DNA of 64,000 nt from Rhea pennata (GCF_028389875.1 NW_026907702.1:365860-429859); one strand, 5' to 3'. Positions 20,101 through 34,200 are shown, counted from the first letter of the stretch. The notes: generated by a model from the letters alone, not told the origin. Numbers and translations are program-made.

Positions 20101-23100
20101 AGTTTCTCTTCACCAGCACAGATTTTACCCCGCAAGAAATGAAGTTGATGCTTACCTTGACGAAGCAGAAATAGTGCCCTGCACGACCGCTGGCACCTCT
20201 GTGCACCAGCACGGCGTACAAGGCGTAGCGGACTGGCTCTCCAGCTGACTCAGACATGTACGCTCGAAGGTCCAAATACTCTGGATAGTTCACGTCCTGA
20301 AGACAGAGCAAGGGCATTCTAAACTCATCTGGGAACACTTGACGGAAGAGCCGGAGAAAAGCACCTCTAAGAACATGGGCTGCGAGTTTAGACAGACGTT
20401 GTTGGGTTCCTCAGAAATCGGTCTTCCCTGGCACAACATTCGGTCCTTTCAGTTGCAGAGAACTAGCTGCTCAGGGCAAAACCAGCTCTTCAAGAGCAGG
20501 GCAAACGCTCATCGTCACATGGGAACTTTGCTGCTGCCGGAAGGAGAAAGAGGAAGACCTGCTTCTTGGGCTGATTTTTCCTCAACATCTTCCGTCGCTA
20601 CAGTTACAGTCGGCAGACATTAACCACCTTTAAAGCAGTGTTCTGCCTTGGGAAATCGCCCTTCCCAAGAAAACATTATTACAGCTGCACAGATACCTTG
20701 CTAATCTTCCCACCAGTGAAATCGGCAAATCTTTTCAGGGCTATGGTGAGAACGTTGGAAGAGCGATGAATTGTAAACCTCTTGGACGCAGCAACCGTCT
20801 TCTCACACCTTCAAAGAAAGCACAGGCAATTGTTTCAAGGCATCTTCACACCTCCCCCCTCACGCCAAAACTCAAACAGCTTTCCACGCTCATCCGAGCA
20901 GAATGACATTTCCTTGTCTAAGGTGGTGCTTCTTCTCTGCAAGACACACACGGCATTTCAACCGTGCTCGTGCAGCAAACCTACTAGGATGGACGAGGGC
21001 CGCTCGATACACATTGGGAACGTTGTCTTCTGGTAGCCAAACAAATGCCTGAGCACCTATCTTTGCTGCGCCCAAAAGTAAGCCTCGCCAGCAACTCAAA
21101 AGGCAGCAAGAGCGTAACTCTCTCACCAGAGCGCAGTTCCCGAAGGCAACGCAAGGCTGCTGTTGCCTGGTAGGCAGAAGTGGCTGTTTCCAACTCGGGG
21201 CCTGGCTCCCCTCTTTCTGCTGGAATGCCAACAGTGAAAGAGAGCTGGAGAAAGGGAGCCTCAGTCCTCCGGACCAGGAACGGCAAAGCGCTTCCCAGTC
21301 GGATCAGTTCTCAGCATCACAAATACAAGATGCCAACAGTCACCTGAAAAGAGACTGAGCCGTCTGAAATCCTTGGAAACCAACCGCTAAATTTGCTCCG
21401 TGGCTCGCTCAAAGGCAGGACATACACGGTAATGCTCTCTGACATAGCCTCCTTCCCAATTCTGAGGTCAAAATACAAGGCAGAGAGTTCCAAACCCATC
21501 CACAGAATGCCTGGCTGCAGTTTTTGCCATTCAACAACTGCGCAAGCTGTCCTGCTAGCGAGCCAGCAGAGCTTGCTCACGTTCATTATCAGGCAGCCAG
21601 CTGAGAGTCACCTAGGCCCCCAGCTGCCTTCCACAGGGAACACCAGGACCTTCTGGAAGCTGTTGTCGCCTCCCACCCCAAATCCCTCTGCGCAGCTCCT
21701 TCCTGCTTGAGCTCACTGCTACACAGAGGACACGGCTTTTAACTCCTGGCCGTCGGGATAGGTCCGTGCGCAGCTTCACAGTTAGCAAGGCTGACCACTG
21801 CCAGGGAAAACAACACTGAAAGCTATAAAAAACATGAAAAAGCTAAAGCTGCCTCTCGTGCTCTCCTTTGTCTTTCTCAATTAAGTCCAAGGACAGCTTC
21901 TGCTCTGAGACGGACAGCACGTTCAGCCAGTAGCTCCCACTCCAATGGCGGGAGGAGGAACCTTACTTGCTGCATTTGTAGCAATTCTCACCATCCAGCA
22001 GTTCAGGTCTCACAAATTCTTCCAGCGCTCCAGAGACCGAGGAGGCTGCCTGGATGAGGAAGAAAGTAGGACACCTCAGCTCCCGCACACTCAAATCCAA
22101 ACCTGCGACTACGCTTTGGCCGGAGGGCCTCCCTCCTTCACACGTGGCACCCTACTGCGAAGCAGCAAACACTCTGAAAGCAGGAGGCAGGAGCAGAGCG
22201 TGCTGAACACTGACCTTGTTTGAAAATGATTGTACTTTGACACAAAGAGCGACCTGCCTGTGGCAGCACACAGCTACGTAACCTGTGGTTTGCCTTTGCA
22301 CAAACAACAAAAGCAAAACAAATGCCAATCACAAGTGTAGGAGAGATGCTCATTGCTCTCTCTCCAGCTTAAACCCCACACCCCACACGTACACGGAGAC
22401 CATTCACGGGGCTTCCAGAGCAGGACCGAGTCCAAGCCGCTTCCCAGCCACCACCACCACCAAGCCCTTTTGCCGTGAACAGCGGGCATTCCTAAGGGAA
22501 CTCCGTGGAGCTTAGAAAGCCACAGAAAGCAAGAACAAACCCCAAAAGCTCGGCGCCTTCCACCGCCCCTTCTGCCACACTTCTAAAACCTCTCACCGTT
22601 ATCTCCAAAGGGATATCAAGGAACGCCTCATAGGAGTCCGAAACTGCTTGGCAGCTCAAGCACGTCACTGCAATTCAAACAGAAGCACCTCACCAACTGC
22701 CAAGGAGACTCACTTTGCTCGTTTACATTGCTGGGACCCGCTACTTCAGTCACACTGCAAGCTCTTTGTGACAAACGGGCACAAAGGCACAGGCCAGTTC
22801 TAAGGACAGTATCAGTTTCAAAACGTACGACAGTATCAGTTTCAAAACGTACCTCTGGATCGTAGAAACCCTCCAAATATTTGGTGAATGACCGTGGTGG
22901 CTTGCGACGAGCTGTCCAAGCTGGAAACAAATGAGCAGCAGCACTCAGAAGAGCTGAGGCAGAGACTCAGCTCTTTGTTTAAAGAGCTCGTCTCTTCTAC
23001 AAAAACCCCGGACAAAGGTTTTCACGTAGGGTAGGAAACAAAGGTGCCAGCAGCGCTAGAGAGCACTTAAAGGTTAACCGGGTTCTGCTTACTCGGTGCT

Positions 23101-24836
23101 TCCGCTCAAACAAGCTGTCTGCATAGCAGCCACGGTGTAACGTAAGAATTCATGAGCATCTTCCTGTCTGCCAAAACAGAAGTGCTCCCCTATCCCTAAG
23201 AAATACAAAGAGTACAATGCTTATCTCAGAAGAAGGGACAGGACAGAAACGCTGCTTTTCTCAAAGCACTCTTCCTGAAAACATTCCACTCGCCAAACCC
23301 TTGGCACCCGTGACATAACCCGCTGGAAATTCACACCTTGCTACAAAGAATGCCGTCTGAAATGACTTACGTCTAAGGTCACTGAAGACAGCCGTAGGCT
23401 CGATGGCACTGGCAGAGCAGAACAGGACCTGGTTAACGTGCGTCTCCATTGTGCACAGCATGCAGAAGCCTTGCGCACGACCTGTCCAGAGACAAGGAAG
23501 AAAGCACCTCAGTCGAGGGAAAGGTACCGACGTACCTGTGGAAAACCTTGAGCAACAACAACCCCAAAGTTCTAAGTGCGGTCTCTGCTCTCCATTCCAC
23601 GCTCTCGTCTCCAAAGGCGCCAACAGCCCAGCCTGTGGGCATAAGCATTAACCAGCAAGTCTGTACTAGCACCCATTTCCTGAGCAAACCCCGGAACGAC
23701 CACTGCCAGGCCCTCTTTTGCAGGCAGCTGCACAGGAAGAGCCAGACTAGCTCATACGGCTTTCACGGTGCTCTTTGGGAGTCTTACTCTTCTCACGGTT
23801 CAACAGCGACTCTGTCAGTTCTCACAGTGCTCGTGCAGGACGGAAAGCCGGCTGTGAAGGAACACTGAACACGTGGGATGCCCTCCTCCAAAATGTTGTC
23901 ATCTTCCTACCAGCCAGAAAGCCAGAGGCCAACGATTCATCAAGTGCCTTACTTCCCAATGCCCTCGATCATTCGTTCACCTCAGGGACCAAAGAACCAC
24001 CACCCCCCTGCACGACGTGTGACCACAGGCCATTAACTGAACACAAGCACTCCATCAGCTGTCCTGACTGGGATAGCTCAGGATATCCTGCGCTAGTAAA
24101 AGCCAGCGCCTACAGGGAAAACAGGACAGCTCAGAGTTTGCTTCACATAGTCATTCTTCTTCTTTCACCTGCAGAGCTGTCCAGGGGGTCACAAGGAACA
24201 TGTTCACAAGTACTCACACGACTGGCTGTGTTCCCCGGAAAGCATGTAATTGGCCAGAGGGGGAGTGTAGGTCAAACACTGCAGAACAGAGTTGAGGAAA
24301 CACGTGTTGCCCAGGTTGTGGAGTCCAGCTCCAACACTTTGCCTTTGCCGCCAAGCCACAGAAATCTTCTCGGGTGGGAAAAGCATCCTTTGTGGCGGAG
24401 CGATTCCATCCGTAATGACTGCAAGGAAACGAGATTGCAAAAGAAACTGCCGGCCTTCGTTCCTTTTCCTATTCTGTTCCTTTTCCTCATCCTAACCTTA
24501 ACCCTTCACCTCAGGCCTCCAATTACACACTAACAAAGGGAACAGCCAAGACCCCCAGATAAGCCAGCAACCCTCTGAGCAGCAGGTCTTTTGCTAGGCA
24601 ATGCTGTCATCAACTGTCGCGCACAGCGGAGGGAGTCGATGGATTCCCAGAAAACTCTCCAGCATCCCCCGCAGCTTGTCAACCCGTAAAGCCTTGCAAC
24701 ACTAGCCACTTGCGGTGCCTTTGGCCAGGCACAAAATTAACCTTTACTCTTGAGGTCTTTACTCACAGCAGTAGCTGCTTTCTAGGCCAGATCCTGCAGG
24801 TGGTACCGGACCCCAGCTTGCAGAGTGGGACTCCAT
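17132..24836 (-). CDS. USP42-like ubiquitin carboxyl-terminal hydrolase, copy B
   Basis: Same exon plan as copy A: 24767-24836, 24218-24418, 23371-23481, 23093-23195, 22853-22920, 22597-22667, 21967-22049, 20697-20808, 20156-20296, 19837-19937, 19259-19475, 17890-18435, 17132-17314. The Cys, His and Asp motifs and both CxxC pairs are unchanged. No stop or frameshift was seen in any exon. The last exon has a His-to-Arg change (DPRLQK) and another in the tail. In intron 6 the first repeat of the 24-bp duplication matches the second, so the exon 6 donor is perfectly duplicated. Likely a functional protease if transcribed. Confidence 0.85.
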
Positions 24837-24899
24837 TTTCACCACACGCAGCTCCAGCTGGAAGAGGAATGAATCCAGCAATCCAGCAGGCTCGCTCAG

Positions 24900-25290
24900 C
24901 CCGCCTTCGCTTGGGCCAGCGCGACTGCAAGCGCCGGGGCAGAGAGCGCGCGAGGAGCTGCTGCGCTGCCGCCCTCTCTGCTGCAGAGCGACCCCAGCCC
25001 TGCGGGCCATTGTGACGGGGGCACCTCAGCCAATGAGCAGGCGCCCGCCAGCCCAGTGGGACGGCCCTGCTGTGGTGCAACCAATCGGACCGCAGTGTGT
25101 CTGTGACGGGCGTGTGTCGGGGCCCTGGGCATGGCCCTGCCCCCTTTCGGCCCCGCGGCCCCGGCAGAGACGCGCTCAGCCGGCGCCTGGGGCCACCGGG
25201 CACCGTCCACAGCCGGCAGCCGCTGCACTGCCCGGCTCGTGGCGGGGGTGGGGACCGTGCTCCCTCCCCGGGCAGAATAAGCCTGCTAAG
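24900..25290 (-). promoter_or_regulatory. CpG-island promoter of copy B
   Basis: Same block with CCAAT boxes at 25,030-25,034 and 25,081-25,085. At about 25,117 it carries the GGCCCTGGGCATGG variant shared with copy C. Copies A and D have a shorter GGCAGCATGG form there. Confidence 0.65.
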
Positions 25291-25399
25291 AAAAAAAGGC
25301 ACGCTGCTGTCACCGCAGCTGTGGGGCAGTTTGGGCTGCCAGGCCCACATTGCTGCAAATGGTCTTTCCCCCTCTTCGGCCGTCCGTCACGCTGTCCCA

Positions 25400-26788
25400 A
25401 AGGCTTCTAGAGCACAACGGGGTCCTTTTCAAGAAATTCTCTCCAGGTCTGGAGGGAAAGCAATCGGTGGATTTTGCACTACTGCTACCAGAGAAACACA
25501 GCCCTTCAGTGGCCCTTACGAGCAAGCCTCTGTGAAGAAAGACACCGGCACTCCAGAAAGCTTCTAAGTCGTTCTGGGAGCCTCTGCACAAGCTCACCTG
25601 TCTCCAGGAATTAGCAGAGAAACCTGACGCTCCTACGCATTCGTCATAGCGTGTGTCCTCATCGTTGCGAGCATGCTTTGACCTGCTCTCTCCAGAAGGC
25701 TTCCCAGCAACAGGGCTGCTCTCTCCCTTTGCGCGCCGTGAGCAAACTTAGTGCTGCAGGATTAAAGCATAAGAGAGTCTTCACTGAACTAGTGAAAGCA
25801 GCTGATTGACAAGTGCCTAGTGGGGGATGCTTTGCTCAATTTCTTTGGCAACCTCTGGGCTATGCGCACAGGCGTGTGGCCAAAGCGGCTTGCTTGGGAC
25901 GGACTTTTCAGACGGCATTGGGTGGTTCCTATCATTACCGCAAACGGTACTCCAGCTCAACCTTGTCTCTCTGAGCTGCTCTGAGGGAAGGGTCTGCACC
26001 TGGAAGGGCAAAGCAATGCTTCCGGAGCCAGCCAGCATTTCCTTCCTAACAGAAGACGAGGAAGAGGAAGAGGAAGAAAAGAGGAAGGAGGCTGTTTAAA
26101 GGCGCAAAGGCGCATTGTGTGAAGTCTTACTACGAGCTTCGGAGACTATGGACAAATGCCTGCTTCTAAGCGTGCCAGCTGAACCTGTTAGCCCCCTCGT
26201 ATTTGTGGCAGTGGGGAGCATAATCTGCCATCTCTCCAGAAGAGAGATGTTAACAGATTACTGGTGGGAAGGCTCTGCTTTAATTGGATGGAGCTCTGAG
26301 GAGAGCGAACGGCCCTCAGAGACACACAGCCCTTCTTCTTCTAAGCACGTGGTGCTAGCTTCGGCTTGCACAAAGCTGGTCGTGCTAACGCTCACAGTTC
26401 TGGCATGGTCGAGCTGTTACTGCGTGGGGCACGCTGTGAGGGTAGACCAGGTGTTTCCTGGGAGCTCGATAATGGAGACCGTCACTCGGCTGGGGATGTA
26501 GTCCAAGTGCTTAGGAGGCAGGAAAGGCAACTCCCTCCCTCAAGCTGGGGGCTGACCTACTGGAAAGCAGCTCTGCAGGGAGCCTCCTCCTGCCTCCACG
26601 TGCCTCCCTGCTCAGACCTGAAGACTGCATTTCACAGCTGGACTGTGAAACGGAGCAAAAAAGTCACCATGTCTGTGAACTCTGTCAGTAGGATGTGGGC
26701 AAAAGGCCTTCTGGAGCACGAACCTCGTGCCTAATGTGACCGTACAGGAAAGCATGCTTTATCAGGCATAACCTGGAAGAAATTGCCT
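25400..26788. other. Unassigned spacer DNA upstream of copy B
   Basis: Counterpart of 11,950-13,117 plus the extra segment leading into the G-rich block. No supported gene. Confidence 0.5.
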
Positions 26789-27196
26789 TCCCTTGAACAC
26801 TGCCATTAACTCAGAACACGGAGTGCTACAGCGCGCGTGCTTTACTCGGTCCAGAGGAAACCAGGAGAGGGTTAGTGTTTCAGGTTGGACTTTGGGGTTC
26901 TGGTTAGGGCCTAGTGTTTTGGCCATGGCCTGTGGGTTGCTGCTTGCCTTTTCGGGGTTTGGGATCGGGGGAGGCTTGAGGGAGGGGTCAGAGCTCTGCT
27001 CAGCGTTGCAGGCAAGCGGCTGGGCATGGGCTGCCTTCTTGGGTCCAGGCGAGGGCTCCGGGTGAGCACCACACGGCTGGGAACTGGGCTGAGGGCTCAG
27101 GTGAGGGCTGGGGTGAGAGGCAGGCTAAGGGGCGCTCGACTTGGGCTCGGGCTGGGCGGTGAGGGTGTGGGGCTGGGTGTTAGGGCAGGGGCTTGG
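26789..27196. repeat. G-rich degenerate block, B|C spacer
   Basis: Same G-rich block as in unit 0, present in full. It is absent from the A|B spacer. Confidence 0.45.
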
Positions 27197-27759
27197 GTTG
27201 CGAACGAGCAGCAGCGTTGGGGTCGGGGCAGGGCTTCAGGGCAGTGGTGGGAGTTAGAGCAGGGGCCAAACCCAAGGGCTCTCACCGGCCCCATGCCAGC
27301 CGCAAGGCCCTCGCCCGAGGGCCTCTCTCGGCCCCCAGCTTGGTCGACTCCGCGGGCGCAGCTCGCCGGAGGGCAGGATGCCCGCTGTGTCCTGGCGCGC
27401 CTGCCTCCAGCGCCGGCGGGCAGCGCGGGCAGCTGGTGCGTGGAGCCCGGGGCCGGCGCCAGGCTCCAGGCTGGCGGCTGCCGCTGAGAGGGCGGCGGCG
27501 AGCAAGTGCCGCGCCGCCCCGCCAGGCTGCCCAGCCCGCGGGCTGCTGCCGGGCCCCGCCCACCTCCGCGCTGGCTGGCTGAGCGGCAGGCCAGGTGGGG
27601 GCAGAGAGCCAATCGGGGCGCGGGAGGGGCGGGGAGCGCCGTGAGCGACGCGCGGCATGCCCAGTGACCTTCGCTGGCGCTGCTGCCCCGCCCCGCCGCA
27701 GCCTCCGGGGCCTCGGGCGGGCCCGGCTAGGCCCGCGCCCGGGCCGAGCGGTCGCAGAA
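27197..27759. promoter_or_regulatory. Spacer CpG island, B|C
   Basis: Same block, preceded by the G-rich segment and followed at once by the CR1 3' end. Confidence 0.5.
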
Positions 27760-29068
27760 CTGCGGAATCGGTGGGGTGGGAAGGGACCTCTGGAGATCAT
27801 TGAGACCAACGCCCCTGCTCAAGCCGCGTCCCCTGGAGCATGTTAGACAGGGCTGCATCCAGGCAGGCTTTGAATGGCTCCAGAGAAGGAGACTCCACAA
27901 CTTCTCTGGGCAACCTGTTGCAGCGCTCTGTCACTCTCACGGGGAAGAAATTCCTCCTCACGTTCAGGCGGACCTTCCGGTGCTTCGGTTTGTGCCCATT
28001 GCGTCTTGTCCTGTCACCTGGCACAACTGAAAAGAGTTTGTCCCCGTCCCCTTGACACCCTCCCTTCAGGTACTTAGAGACGTTGGTAAGATCTCCTCTC
28101 AGTCGTCTCTTCTCCAGGCTCAACAGGGGCAGCTCTCGCAGCCGTTCCTCAGGGGGCAGATGCTCCAGCCCCCGACCATCCTCGTAGCCCTACGCTGGAC
28201 GCTCTCTGCAGTAGCTCCACGTCTCTGTTGTACTGGGGAACCCAGACCTGGACGCAGTAGTCGAGATGAGGCCTCAGCAGGGCTGAGCAGAGGGGCACGA
28301 TCACCTCCCTCAGCGTGCTGGCAACACTCTTCCTAAGGCACCCCAGGATACCATTGGCCTTTCTGGCCACAAGGGCACGTTGCTACCTCGTGGTCAGCTT
28401 GTCGTCCACCAGCATTCGCAGGTCCTTCCCTGCAGAGCTGCTTTCGAGCAGGTCAGCCCCCAGCCTGTGCTGGTGCCTGGGGTTATTTCTCCCTAGGTGC
28501 AGGACCGTGCACATGCCTTTGTTGAACCTCCTGAGGTTCCTCTCCGCCCAGCTCTGCGGCCTCTCCAGGTCTCTCTGAACAGCAACACAGCCCTCAGGTG
28601 TATCAGCCACTGCTCCCAGCTTGGTGTCATCGGCAAACTTGCAGAGCAGGCACTCTGTCCCTTCATCCAGGTCTTGGATGAAGAAGCTGACCAGCACGGG
28701 ACCCAGTCCTGAGCCCTGGGGGACTCCACTAGCCACAGGCCTCCAGCTAGACTCCGCGCCACTGATGACGACCCTCTGAGCTCTGCCATTCAGCCAGCTC
28801 TCAATCCACCTCACTGTCCACTCGTCTAACCCACACATCCTGCGGGCTTACCCAGGAGGATGTTATGGGAGACAGTGTCAAAAGCCTGGCTGAAGTCAAG
28901 GTACGTACTGTCCACTGCTCTCCCCTCCTCTACCCAGCCAGTCATTCCATCATAGAGGGCTGTCAGATTGGTTAAGCAGGAGTTCCCCTTGGTGAATCCA
29001 TGCTGACTACTCCTCATCACCTTCTTTTCCTCCATATGCCTGGAGATGACATCCAGATGACATCCAGG
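27760..29068 (-). mobile_element. CR1 LINE fragment, B|C spacer
   Basis: Same insertion with the same 5' truncation point and motifs (FADDTKLG, YLDFSQAFD). The frame is broken between the motif A part and the FADD part. Confidence 0.9.
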
Positions 29069-29365
29069 GCCCCGGCACGGCTGCCTGCTCCAGGGCCGCA
29101 CACGGTGCCGCCCGGCTCCACTGCCCAGTGCCGGCCCTGGCACGGCCCGCCTGCCGCCGCACCCCTGCGCCAGGCCGTGGCACGGCCCCTGTGGCCCCGC
29201 TGCGCCCTGCTTGGCTGCAGCCCTTCCCCACGTTGCTGGCGCTGGCACCTCTGCCTTGGCTGCTGTATCCCTACTACATGATCCTTGGTGGGAACTGTCC
29301 GTGTTGTAACTTTTGTATCCGTACTACCTGATACTTGGTGAGAATGTCCGTGTTGTAACTTTTGG

Positions 29366-29914
29366 GTGTCTACAACAGTACTGTTGTGTTAAGCGGAATA
29401 CAAATAACTAACAAGGTCTTGGAAATCTGTGAGAAAGAACAGCAGTTGGTTACATATAAATTCTGTGGCTTCCAGCCACAAAATAACCATGAGAAGCAGT
29501 CAACCTGAAGGTCAGAAGTTGAAGAGTAATGAAATAGCGACCCCCAGAGTCAATGTGGCCCCCGGAATAAGTCTGCACACCTGCGCAGTATCATAGCCCG
29601 GTTATGCAGCCGGGCCGGAGTTGGGCTAGGCTCCCTGCACTTGTTGGCCCCAGGTGCCGGGACTCCCACCTACTGCGAATCATCAGAAATACCGGAATTT
29701 TTCCAAAGGAGAGGGAGGCTGCTACACAACAGAGGACCACGTTGCCTCCTCGGGGACGCCCAAAAAGATTGTGCCTGACGACTCTCTCTCTCACCATGCA
29801 GACGATCGGGACAAGCATGGGAGTGGTCCTTCTCGAGATTACCATCAGGTCGGTCTGTTTGTAAGTATTTACTAATAAACTGCTTGCTGCTGAAGAGTGT
29901 TTGGGTGTGTGTGT

Positions 29915-29951
<37 letters not shown>

Positions 29952-29966
29952 TGCTGGCTTGCCACA
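29366..29966 (+). mobile_element. LTR-like sequence, B|C
   Basis: Same element, AATAAA at 29,874-29,879 and a longer (GT)n tract. The 7-bp stem near 29,600 has one mismatch. Confidence 0.5.
29904..29950 (+). repeat. (GT)n microsatellite, B|C
   Basis: GT repeat at the same site, longer than in A|B and with a single CT interruption. Confidence 0.9.
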
Positions 29967-30471
29967 CTGGACGTTTGGCCCCCGGGAATCTAACTGGAAC
30001 AGCTGCAATGGACGCACATGGCTGTCTTGTCAGGACCAGCCGCGTGTGTGTGGCCGTGCACCCCAAAACACCCCCTAATTCTCCAAAGGGGCCTCCTGGG
30101 CTTTCCCTTTACCTTACACAGTTGCCAGGCATCATCAGTTCCCCTTAGCCTCGCTTCCACACACCCACCCAGTCCCAGGCAAGCACTAGCAGCTGCTCAT
30201 CAGCTCTGCTGACGCTCCACCTGCCCGACCAGCACAGCCCCTTGCTTCCTGCACTCCCGCTGGGCGCTCCCGCTGCACCCCATTCGGACCTTGGCTACTG
30301 CCAGGCACTGTGCGCCAGCGGAATCTCCACCACCCGTCGGCATTACTGGCACCTGCTATAAAAGGACGCCTACGGGAAAAGAACTGTGAAAAAAAAGCCT
30401 TCTTCTCTTGCTGCAATTCCGTACAGAAGGCTGAAGCACCACCAAGCACTGGGTTTGGTTTTGACAGTACT

Positions 30472-30477
30472 TTTATT
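30472..30477 (-). terminator. Poly(A) signal AATAAA, copy C
   Basis: Minus-strand AATAAA about 740 bases past the copy C stop at 31,216. Confidence 0.6.
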
Positions 30478-31215
30478 GTTCTAGTGTTTGAACAATTTTC
30501 AAGCTTGGATTGGTTAGCGTTGTTTGGAGAATGGCTACCTGTTGGGGCTGATGGTAAGCTGTGCCCTTGATGGTAAGCTTAGTCAGAGTCTTCAAGGCTG
30601 CTGGCCGCAAGCTCTGCATCTGAACGACAAAAGGAAGCGGGCTCACTCCCTGGCATGACATTCAGCACAAACCCATCTGCTCAGCGGTTTGCTTTCTAGA
30701 GAGCAAAGACCTGAGCCTGCCCACAGCTTGACGTGCGCTGGGACTCCGGGCCTGAACCCACCTTGAGGGGGAGGCTTCCAAAAGCCTTCCTGGCAAAGCC
30801 ACTGTATTTCAGTTGCCTGCTAAGACGCGGGTACTGTGCAGAAAGCAGGACGTGGCTACCTGCTTTCCTGGCACATCGTAGACCTTAGGGACGTGACATT
30901 TGGTGGTGCTTTTGCCTTCTGTCCTAGTAGCCACTCAAAATTGGAAACAAACAAGCATAGCAGCTAACCTCGCGTCTTTCTTTTAATTAAGGCAGAGTAT
31001 TTGGAAGCCAGGGCATACCACACAGCCTTCCTCACGCAAGCATTTAGAAAGCATTTAAAAGAATATGCTCTGCTCGAATGAAAAGGAATCCCGCACACTT
31101 CCTCTGGCCCCTTACCTTGCAGCTCCCCGCGGGATGCGATGGAGCTCTATTTCTGGCTGCCAGCTGCACAGGAAGGCTGCCCGTCCCCGTGGAGCTCTTC
31201 ACTGCCACTGTTCCT

Positions 31216-34200
31216 CTACTGCTCCCATAGAGAGCAGCCTGCAGGATGGGCTTCTTCCTTCTCCTCCCACGGGCACTTCTGCAAATGAGGATCTGAGCAT
31301 TCCAAGAAGCTTTTCAGCTTCTTCATGGGTCTCCTCTTTTTCTTCTTCTCCTTATGCTTGCCGCTGTCAACATGGAGCACAGAGAAATCCAGATCATACT
31401 GTCGGAAGGAAAGAGGCAAGGACAGACAACAGAGAGGTGCTGCTTGATGCCTCTAAGGGACTGCATTTTAGCAGGTCTGCTGCAGGCGGTGATTTGCAGC
31501 TGCTCTGTGGTCATTTCTGAACGTCTGCCTTCCTAAGACACGGACACCCTCAGAGGTCGAGTGGACATTAGGTCCTGGCTGGCACACAAACCAGTAAGCA
31601 AGGCTAGTTCTTGCCTTGTTCTATGCCTCATATGAAACCTCTGGGGTTCGGCATTTTATGCCTTTTAGTTTTCTACACCACTCTTTGTAAAAGCTCCGGG
31701 TGTCTAGTTATCCTCTGTGCATATGACAAATCTATGATTCTGCAGTCATAGATTTCATGCATGAGAACAAGCATTCTTGTAGCCTTATCAAGAACCGTGT
31801 GCAGACGTGATTCTAAGGTCTAACACAGCTCCCCTAGCGTCACTTGATCAACCTACCTACGTGATCTCCAGAGAGACTCTGCACTACTCAGAGTTCTTCA
31901 AAGCCAACTGGGAGCACCAGAGGATCAGCCAGAGAAGAACGAGGAGCGCACTGCTGAAATCTCTTTTCTCCACCCTTCGCCGTTTCCCTTCCGTTTTGAT
32001 GTCGCTCCCTTCTGCACGCGGATGGCCTCTTTTTCTGCTTCCTGGCTTTCCAGTCTTCCAGGTAGGGCCCTCAAAACCCACAGGAACTGACACAGCTGGA
32101 GGTGCTCGTCTTTGATGAGAACATTTTCCAGGCTGCTGCTCCTGCACTGGACAGCGGTGCCAGTCTGCTCGGTGCCTGCTGAAGCGATGCCCATCCTGCC
32201 CTCTGGAGAGTGACGACTCGGGGAGCCTCTTGCTTTTGCAAGAATGCTCCTGTGACCTGTCTGGCTCTGTTTGTCCTCTGCTTTGGGGTCTGTAACGAGG
32301 ACATTGGGTGGAGCTTCTGCCCTTGCCCCAGCAGCTCCTCTCACGACGGGAAGCTGTGTGCCAACTGCCGTTGCGATACTGCTGCTGGTGGCAGTTTTGC
32401 CTGTTTTGGTGCAGCCTCTGAGAGCACCTCCTCTTGAGAGAATGACTGACCGTTTCTGGGACACCAGCGCTATCTGCATCCTCTTTCAGGGCTCGCTTTC
32501 TCTCTAAATGACCTGAGCTCTGTATTGCAACAGAGGAGACTGTAAGATGGCCATATGCAAACACACAGCTTTGCAAAGCCCCAAACACAATCCCCTCCTA
32601 CTCCCCCAGTAGTCCTACAGGTTGCCTCAGGAGCCTTACACACAAAAAACACTCTGCTTTAACTCTACGTGCAAGGCCGGCAAGTATTTCTCATCCCTAC
32701 TTTTGGTTTTTGGATATCGGAAGTAAAACAGCATCATTTTTGGAAGCCCTTCCAGACAGCTGAACACGGATCAAAGTTCTTCCCAAATGTCTCTCTGTCT
32801 CTCTCTCTCTCTCCCTTTACATATATGTGCGTATGTTTGTGCCTCCATTCCCCCACCTCACACCCCTCACACTTTCCCTGAAAACCCTAGCATAATTGTG
32901 CCAGCACTCTGGAAGAAGCCATTCTGGTTTTGCTGGCTCAGCTGAAGTGACAGCACTACAAATAAACCAAGCAATCTTCCCTTTTTTTTCATGATTTGCA
33001 CAGGCCTGGGCTCTACTTGCAATGTCTCGCAGTGCTTCAGGAAGCGGAGCTGCAAGAAAACAAGCAGCGGGGCTGACACACGATTTAGCATTAGGCACTG
33101 TTTGAGTGATTCTGGCTGCAGCAGGAGAGCTGTGAAGAAAGCTGCAGTGTGGGAGGGAAAATACAATGCAGACGTGACCACCACCCACCTCCCTAAAAAA
33201 AATAAGGAGAAAAGAAGGAAGGGAGGATGGGAATGAAGAAGGGAGGAAGGGAGGGAGGGAGGGAGGGAGGGAGGACGGAAGAGAGAGAATAATCCCACTA
33301 TCAATTTGATGCCTTTCTCCTTCTCTCTCTTCACCCACATTTACCTTCATCATATGAGGAGGATGCTGTGGTCCCAGAAATCCGGCCTGCTTATTATTAG
33401 CCTCCTGCTGACCAAGGAACGAAGGGGCAGGGGATGGCACAGGTGCGTAAGAAGTGCCTTCTCCAAGTGTCTCCTCACAGCACCTTGGGAAACAACAGAG
33501 ATCGCAGCTGAGACGTGGTCTGTCAGCCTCCTCTTGGGCTGAATCGCATCCTATCACTTTCCTGCAGCAGCTGATCCATCCTACTGAAAACGTAACCAAG
33601 ACTACAAGCTGAACATTAGATGCTGGTCTTGCTACCACGGCTGTCCCTTGCAGGGGACTCATCCTTACACCACCTCCGGCCTCAATTTCTCCTTGCTGGC
33701 GTTCGACAGCTCCCGAGAGCACCTACGTAACAAGTTACGCAAGTGCAGCAGGTGAAGGCCAAGCAATGAAGGACAACACACGGCACGGGGAATAGCACGC
33801 TGGACAGAACTGATTTCTACCAACAGTCCTTTCCTCCCAGGACAGAAAGAAAAACACGTCAGAGGACAAGAAGTTTCAGTAGCGCAAAATTACCCTGAAC
33901 CCCTTTGAATACTTGCTCTTACCTGATATAAAAAAGTAAATACGCCTGCTGACTGAGAACGGTGTTGATGTCGCAAAGGACTACCGAGGCATCATTCATC
34001 TCATACCATAGTCCATTACTGGCCTGCAAACAAAGGCACCGATGCCTTTACAGCAACTGCGTGCTTTCTGCGGGAAATCCCAGACAGCACACTCCCGGAC
34101 AAAGGATACACCAAGACTCGTCAAAGCAGACATGCGGCGAGCCCTTTCCCCTTAACAACAGTGGTTGCCAGCAACATGCTGCGGCAAGTTTCTCTTCACC

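Larger units (their letters stand above)
16388..30471. repeat. Tandem unit B (about 14.08 kb)
   Basis: Full-length unit with USP42-like copy B and a complete B|C spacer (G-rich block, CpG island, CR1, GC block, 50-bp duplication, LTR-like block with (GT)n). It shares the promoter variant at about 25,117 with unit C, but the variant near exon 2 (about 24,868) with unit D. Confidence 0.95.
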
